Assembly (NCBI GenBank): GCA_021778315.1
Contig: JAJYCQ010000005.1
Coordinates: 9,166-73,165, forward strand
Reading direction: 5' to 3'
From: Acidobacteriota bacterium
GTDB taxonomy: Bacteria > Acidobacteriota > Terriglobia > Terriglobales > Acidobacteriaceae
DNA: 64,000 bases
Each line of letters opens with the position of its first letter. Position 1 is the first letter of the stretch. Shown here piece after piece: positions 61,002 to 64,000 of this stretch. The notes beneath the pieces were generated by a model. It was not told the origin of the DNA and did not search any database. It saw nothing but the letters and a program-made list of their open reading frames with translations. The translations under genes and the position numbers were made by a program.

Positions 61002-61313
61002 CTACTTCACGTACAGGAAGATGATGACGAACGTGAACAGCGCGAGCGATTCAATGAACGCCAGTCCCAGAATCAGGAACGTAAAGATACCGGGGCGAGC
61101 ACCGGGGTTACGAGCCAGCGCCTCGGTAGCCGAAGCCGTTGCACGACCCTGACCCAGACCGCAAAGACCAGCAGCCAGTGCCATGCCGAGACCGGCGGCG
61201 ATCGGTGTCCAGGGGCTGGTCGTCTCAGCCGCCTGTGCAAACGCCGGCGTTGCCAGCAGCACCGCAGCCATTGCCATAAATACAAACTTCATCGTACGCA
61301 TCGTGTTATACAT
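61002..61313 (-). CDS. atpE: ATP synthase F0 subunit c
   Basis: Forms the rotating proteolipid ring of F0. The 103 residues are longer than the usual 75-90 because of a signal-peptide-like N-terminus (MKFVFMAMAAVLLATPAFAQ) before the helical hairpin. Helix 1 has GLGMALAAGLCGLGQG, the polar loop is ALARNPGARPG, and helix 2 has the ion-binding Glu in LGLAFIESLALFTFVI. Gln in GLGQG and Ser after the Glu occur in Na+-type rings, but the Thr/Tyr positions are Leu and Phe, so ion type is unclear. GGAG before the ATG at 61313 supports that start. It is the last gene of the cluster; no F1 genes follow. Confidence 0.95.
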   Translation of the reverse strand: MYNTMRTMKFVFMAMAAVLLATPAFAQAAETTSPWTPIAAGLGMALAAGLCGLGQGRATASATEALARNPGARPGIFTFLILGLAFIESLALFTFVIIFLYVK

Positions 61314-61468
61314 TTGCTCTCCATGCTCCCGTTAGTCTCGCCGCCAGTGGGTGGTTGAGGCTCACCGTGCTGGCCCCCTCACGCTGGATCGGCGGTAGTA
61401 CGCACCACAAGCAGGGAGCACCCGCCCGTGGGAATTTCAAACTCCTTAGTAATCCCTAATCCCTGCCC

Positions 61469-62203
61469 TTAGTGTTCGTGCGACACCGCAAGGCTAAGAT
61501 AAATCGCCGCCAGCAGCATAAACACATACGCCTGCACCAGCGCCACGCCCAGATGCAGCCCCAGGAACAGCAGCGGAATACCAATTGGCACCAGCGAGAA
61601 GAACGCCAGCGTCAGCAAATCTCCCGCAAACATATTTGCGTACAAACGCACCGTGAGCGACAGCACGCGCGCCAGATGCGAGATCACCTCGATCGGGAAC
61701 AGCAGCCAGTACAGCCACCACACCGGTCCCAGGAACTGCTTGATATACCCAAAGCCGTTCACCCGAACCCCATGGAAGTGGTAGTACACAAACGTCACCA
61801 GCGCCAGACCCAGCGGCACCGCCACATTGGCCGTCGGAGCCTCCAGCCACGGCGAAAACAGCCCCATCAAATTCGCTAGCAGGATAAACAGCAGCAGCAC
61901 CGTCAGGTAGCCCGTAAACCGCTCATACCCGTGCCCGATAATCTGCTCGCCCTGCGTCGAGACGAACTCATTGGTCATCTCCGCCAGGTGCTGCACCGCT
62001 CCCGGCTTCTCCACGCTCAGCGAAATCCGCACCGCAACGAAGTAAGCCAGCAGCGCAAAAGTCATCAGCAGCTCCATCGCGAACGTATTCGTGATCGGAG
62101 CCTGCGCGTACTGCGGCGTCACGTGGACCAGCGCCAGCAGCCTGTCAACAGGCGCGGCGAAGAGGCGATTCAAAATGCTTGTAAGAAACAACTGTGTCGG
62201 CAT
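61469..62203 (-). CDS. atpB: ATP synthase F0 subunit a
   Basis: Stator subunit holding the ion half-channels. The 244 residues have five to six helices: TFALLAYFVAVRISLSVEKP, YLTVLLLFILLANLMGLFSP, HGVRVNGFGYIKQFLGPVWW, PIEVISHLARVLSLTVRLYA with the essential Arg in LTVRLYANMFAGDLL, and LHLGVALVQAYVFMLLAAIY. The sequence is complete. It lies between the subunit I gene and atpE. No strong ribosome binding site is visible. The usual next genes atpF-H-A-G-D-C are not in this cluster. Confidence 0.97.
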   Translation of the reverse strand: MPTQLFLTSILNRLFAAPVDRLLALVHVTPQYAQAPITNTFAMELLMTFALLAYFVAVRISLSVEKPGAVQHLAEMTNEFVSTQGEQIIGHGYERFTGYLTVLLLFILLANLMGLFSPWLEAPTANVAVPLGLALVTFVYYHFHGVRVNGFGYIKQFLGPVWWLYWLLFPIEVISHLARVLSLTVRLYANMFAGDLLTLAFFSLVPIGIPLLFLGLHLGVALVQAYVFMLLAAIYLSLAVSHEH

Positions 62204-62238
62204 ATAGAAATTCTGCTGAAAGCTCTAACCCAACCCGG

Positions 62239-62649
62239 CTAGACCGTCCATGCTCGCGCCATCCTGATGGCCTCAAATGTGAGCGAAGCAATGCCCAATC
62301 CAAGCCCTACGGCGAGTGCAATTACGGAACCATTCAGAAACTTAAGACTAACATAGAGCACCGCAATCGTTAGGCCCAGCCTGAGGAAGAACCCGGTCAG
62401 CACCAGCCCCATCGGCTTGGCCTCCGCCCCCGCGTCCATCCTCGCCATCACCGCGCTCATCAGCCGCATCCACTCCCACAGCCCCGTCCCCGAAATCGCC
62501 GCACCCACCAGCAGAAACACCGCACTCCGCCACCCCATCTTCAACTCCACAAACCCCATCCCCACCACCGTCAGCACGGCCAGCAGCCGCAGCGTCCGCA
62601 CCAGCGTCGCCCGCACATCCGCGTCCGTAAATCCCTCTAACCCCGCCAT
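62239..62649 (-). CDS. atpI: ATP synthase subunit I-like membrane protein
   Basis: 136-residue protein with four membrane segments (TLRLLAVLTVVGMGFVELKM, SAVFLLVGAAISGTGLWEWM, LVLTGFFLRLGLTIAVLYVS, SVIALAVGLGLGIASLTFEA). Position and topology fit the subunit I/AtpI family, a small F0 assembly factor that helps build the c-ring. Sequence conservation in the family is low, so the assignment leans on context: the stop of atpZ and its ATG share one base, and atpB follows 35 bp later. Confidence 0.8.
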   Translation of the reverse strand: MAGLEGFTDADVRATLVRTLRLLAVLTVVGMGFVELKMGWRSAVFLLVGAAISGTGLWEWMRLMSAVMARMDAGAEAKPMGLVLTGFFLRLGLTIAVLYVSLKFLNGSVIALAVGLGLGIASLTFEAIRMARAWTV

Positions 62650-62933
62650 CAGCTATCCCTCTTCATATACCGCGAAGCCGTCCTGAAGATCTGAATAAAC
62701 CCAGCCGCCGCTCCCAGCAGAATCCCCACCACCGCAATCCACCCCGTATGAAAATGTTTATCCAGCGCACTCCCCGCCAGGGCCCCAATCAGGCACCCTG
62801 CCGGCAGCGCCAGCGCCAGCTGAATCATCGACTCAGCCTTTACCAGGTCGCCCAGCGTCCCGCGTCCCCCGGAAGGCGCACCCTGCGGCCCGCCCGCTCC
62901 ATCCTTCTTCCCGTCTTGCCCATCATCCGCCAT
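62649..62933 (-). CDS. atpZ: AtpZ/AtpI family small membrane protein
   Basis: 94-residue protein. A Gly/Asp-rich hydrophilic N-terminus of about 30 residues is followed by two helices, ESMIQLALALPAGCLIGALA and WIAVVGILLGAAAGFIQIFR, joined by a short loop (GSALDKHFHTG), and a basic end (RTASRYMKRDS). That is the AtpZ pattern; AtpZ with AtpI can form a Mg2+/Ca2+ channel or aid F0 assembly. It is the first gene of the minus-strand F0 cluster and coupled to atpI by a one-base overlap. Confidence 0.82.
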   Translation of the reverse strand: MADDGQDGKKDGAGGPQGAPSGGRGTLGDLVKAESMIQLALALPAGCLIGALAGSALDKHFHTGWIAVVGILLGAAAGFIQIFRTASRYMKRDS

Positions 62934-63022
62934 CGCTCCAACCGTACCACCCCAAGCCCCCCTTTGCGAACCTTAGCTCCCTTCGCGCCCTTTGCGTCAA
63001 AGCCGTTGCCTCTGCCTTTTTG

Positions 63023-63050
63023 GTTTGTCATCCCGTAGGGATCTGCAGTT
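63023..63050. repeat. TGTCATCC-GTA-GGATCTGC repeat upstream of lysS
   Basis: GGTTTGTCATCCCGTAGGGA followed by TCTGCAGTTG, nearly identical to 55661-55688 in the nuoK-nuoL spacer. The core ATCCC-GTA-GGGAT can form a hairpin. Confidence 0.72.
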
Positions 63051-63081
63051 GCCCTTGCCCTTGCCGTTGCTCGTTTTTCGC

Positions 63082-63104
63082 CGTCATCCTTGAGCGAAGC
63101 GAAG
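63082..63104. repeat. GTCATCCTTGAGCGAAGCGAAGG repeat
   Basis: Same family head (GTCATCC) with a different centre (TGAGCGAAGCGA), related to the TCCTTCGCGTAGCGGAGGA type before nuoE and nuoM. It lacks the GGATCTGC tail. Confidence 0.6.
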
Positions 63105-63160
63105 GCCCCCCGCATTGGCCCGTGCTGTGGTCATCACCTCTCTACGGCATCGCCCTGCTT

Positions 63161-63198
63161 TTCTAATCCCTAATCCCTGCCCCCTGATCCCTGCTCTT
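63161..63198. repeat. CCCTAATCCCTG simple repeat upstream of lysS
   Basis: Three or four degenerate units of the C-rich TCCCTAATCCCTGCC type, ending just before the TATACT -10 box. The same arrangement, simple repeat next to promoter, is seen before nuoA. Confidence 0.6.
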
Positions 63199-63242
63199 CT
63201 ATACTGAATCTTCATACCTCCACCGACGAAACGAGCCGCACC

Positions 63243-64000
63243 GTGTCCCAGTACGACAGCCTATTCGAAGAAAACCTCTACCAGCAGCGTCGCGACACTC
63301 TCCAGAAGATCGCCGACCTCGTCCGCGCCTCCAACCCCTCCCTCTCCGACATCGAAGCCAAGTACCCCAACACCTTCGCCTTCACCCACACCCTCCCCGA
63401 GCTCCGCGCCCTCGGCGACCCTCTCTCCACCGAAGCCCTCGAAGCCCGGCACATCGAAGCCGCCATCGCCGGCCGCATCATGGCCATCCGGGTCCAGGGC
63501 AAAGCCGGCTTCGCCACCCTCCAGCAAAACGGCCAGCGCCTCCAGATCTACGTCCGCAAAGACGACGTCGGCGACGACCTCTTCGCCCTCTACAAGCTCC
63601 TCGACCTCGGCGACCACATCGGCGTCCGTGGCTTCCTCATGCGCACCCGCACCGGCGAGCTAACCCTCCACGCCACCGGCCTGACCTTCCTCGCGAAGGC
63701 CATGCTAGCCCTCCCCGACAAGTTCCACGGCCTCGAAGACATCGAACTCCGCTACCGCCGCCGCTACCTCGACCTCTTCACCGACACCGGCGAAACAACC
63801 GCCCCCGCCACAGATCCGGGTGCCCCACGTCTCGCTTCTGAGACGTGGGTGGAACCACCTCAGCCCCCCACCAGTGACCCAACCGATCAAGCCGCTTTGA
63901 AGCGGGCGGGCTTCAGCCCGTCCATTCCCCCCACCGAGCAACCAGGGGCTTCGGCCCCGGAGGCACCCCCCACCCCCACCCGCCTCCCCGCCCGCGAAGC
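63243..64000 (+). CDS. lysS: Lysyl-tRNA synthetase, class II (N-terminal part; unusual repeat-derived insert)
   Basis: Charges tRNA-Lys. The frame from GTG 63243 is open to the window end (252 codons seen of about 500 or more). The N-terminal anticodon-binding OB domain is clear: SLFEENLYQQRRDTLQKIAD, AAIAGRIMAIRVQGKAGFAT, GDHIGVRGFLMRTRTGELTL and DIELRYRRRYLDLFTD. In the family the last motif continues at once with 'NPEVREVFxxRSxIIxxIR'. Here about 70 or more hydrophilic residues follow (GETTAPATDPGAPRLASETW, ... ALKRAGFSPSIPP, EQPGASAPEAPPTPTRLPAR), encoded by palindromes of the kinds found between genes. The frame stays open, so the insert may be a tolerated surface loop at the domain junction. 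The catalytic domain is beyond the edge. Confidence 0.9.
   Translation, partial: MSQYDSLFEENLYQQRRDTLQKIADLVRASNPSLSDIEAKYPNTFAFTHTLPELRALGDPLSTEALEARHIEAAIAGRIMAIRVQGKAGFATLQQNGQRLQIYVRKDDVGDDLFALYKLLDLGDHIGVRGFLMRTRTGELTLHATGLTFLAKAMLALPDKFHGLEDIELRYRRRYLDLFTDTGETTAPATDPGAPRLASETWVEPPQPPTSDPTDQAALKRAGFSPSIPPTEQPGASAPEAPPTPTRLPARE
63824..63849. repeat. Palindrome CCCACGTCTC-GCTTCT-GAGACGTGGG inside lysS
   Basis: Perfect 10-bp stem, 6-base loop, in frame in lysS and translated as PRLASETW. It has the look of the intergenic palindromes of this genome. Confidence 0.85.
63892..63920. repeat. Double palindrome CCGCTTTGAAGCGG and CGGGCTTCAGCCCG inside lysS
   Basis: Two adjacent perfect 6-bp stems with TG and TC loops, translated as ALKRAGFSPS. 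The GGCTTCAGCC core is the same as in the nuoA-nuoC spacer palindrome at 44560-44579. Confidence 0.82.
63945..63958. repeat. Palindrome GGGGCTTCGGCCCC inside lysS
   Basis: 5-bp stem with a TTCG loop, translated within PGASAPE. It is a variant of AGGGGCTTTAGCCCCT at 44600-44615 in the nuoA-nuoC spacer. Confidence 0.8.

Larger units (their letters stand above)
62934..63242. other. Divergent, repeat-filled region between atpZ and lysS
   Basis: No gene. It contains a TGTCATCC-GTA-GGATCTGC repeat (63023-63050) with GCCCTTGCCCTTGCCGTTGC tandem-like bases after it, a GTCATCCTTGAGCGAAGCGA repeat (63082-63104), and a CCCTAATCCCTGCCCCCTGA stretch (63161-63198). TATACT at 63200-63205 is a good -10 for lysS, without a clear -35. 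Confidence 0.65.

Overview
The window is high-GC bacterial chromosome from a member of the Acidobacteriota, most likely class Terriglobia (Terriglobus/Granulicella/Edaphobacter-like). The taxonomic signals are two genes of the soil-associated TIGR03435 family, a VWFA-related protein of acidobacterial type (TIGR03436-like), a GWxTD-domain protein, a carboxypeptidase-regulatory-like outer membrane protein, and dense intergenic palindromic repeats. Candidate promoters follow a TTGACC-N17-TANACT/TCTAAT pattern. No rRNA, tRNA, CRISPR array, transposase or prophage was recognised.

Layout: 1-3107 (minus) purL (cut by the left edge) and purF, overlapping by 44 bp. 3415-7060 (minus) an outer membrane beta-barrel-like protein and a GWxTD protein. 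7344-12676 (plus) a HlyD/MacA-like adaptor and MacB/LolD-type ATPase without a permease, then a 955-residue secreted protein of unknown function. 12697-19618 (minus) a tight six-gene run: aminopeptidase P-like, accB, accC, thiE and two APC amino acid permeases. 19715-22335 (plus) a Tat-exported metallophosphoesterase and a nine-heme c-type cytochrome. 22347-29330 (minus) an excisionase-like HTH protein, CDF-like transporter, MBL hydrolase, HAD phosphatase, long-chain acyl-CoA ligase, cysteine synthase and VWA protein. 29749-36931 (plus) a proton-pumping pyrophosphatase with a clear promoter and terminator, then TIGR03435, BNR-repeat, TIGR03435, MoaD/ThiS-like and DUF1015 genes. 37042-42949 holds accessory and small genes, thiG with a structured upstream region, an RcnR/CsoR-type regulator divergent from an OprB-type porin across a CsoR-like operator, and a CADD-like diiron protein. 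43131-44054 is prepilin peptidase.

44139-60914 (plus) is a complex I operon with 12 of the 14 nuo genes. nuoB and nuoI are missing from their usual places. The operon also carries extra genes (an AT-rich orphan, an acyltransferase, a hicAB toxin-antitoxin pair) and many repeats, including a perfect 41-nt duplication just ahead of nuoE and nuoM. It ends at a bidirectional terminator facing atpZ-atpI-atpB-atpE (minus), an F0-only cluster.

At the right edge lysS begins. Its reading frame stays open through several palindromes of the kinds found between genes here, which suggests intergenic repeats have become part of a lysyl-tRNA synthetase. This, the cargo-laden incomplete nuo operon, the metal-sensor/porin pair and the structured RNA candidate next to thiG are the most interesting signals.

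Together the core genes cover energy conservation (complex I, H+-PPase, F0), purine, thiamine, fatty-acid and cysteine synthesis, and cell-envelope functions.
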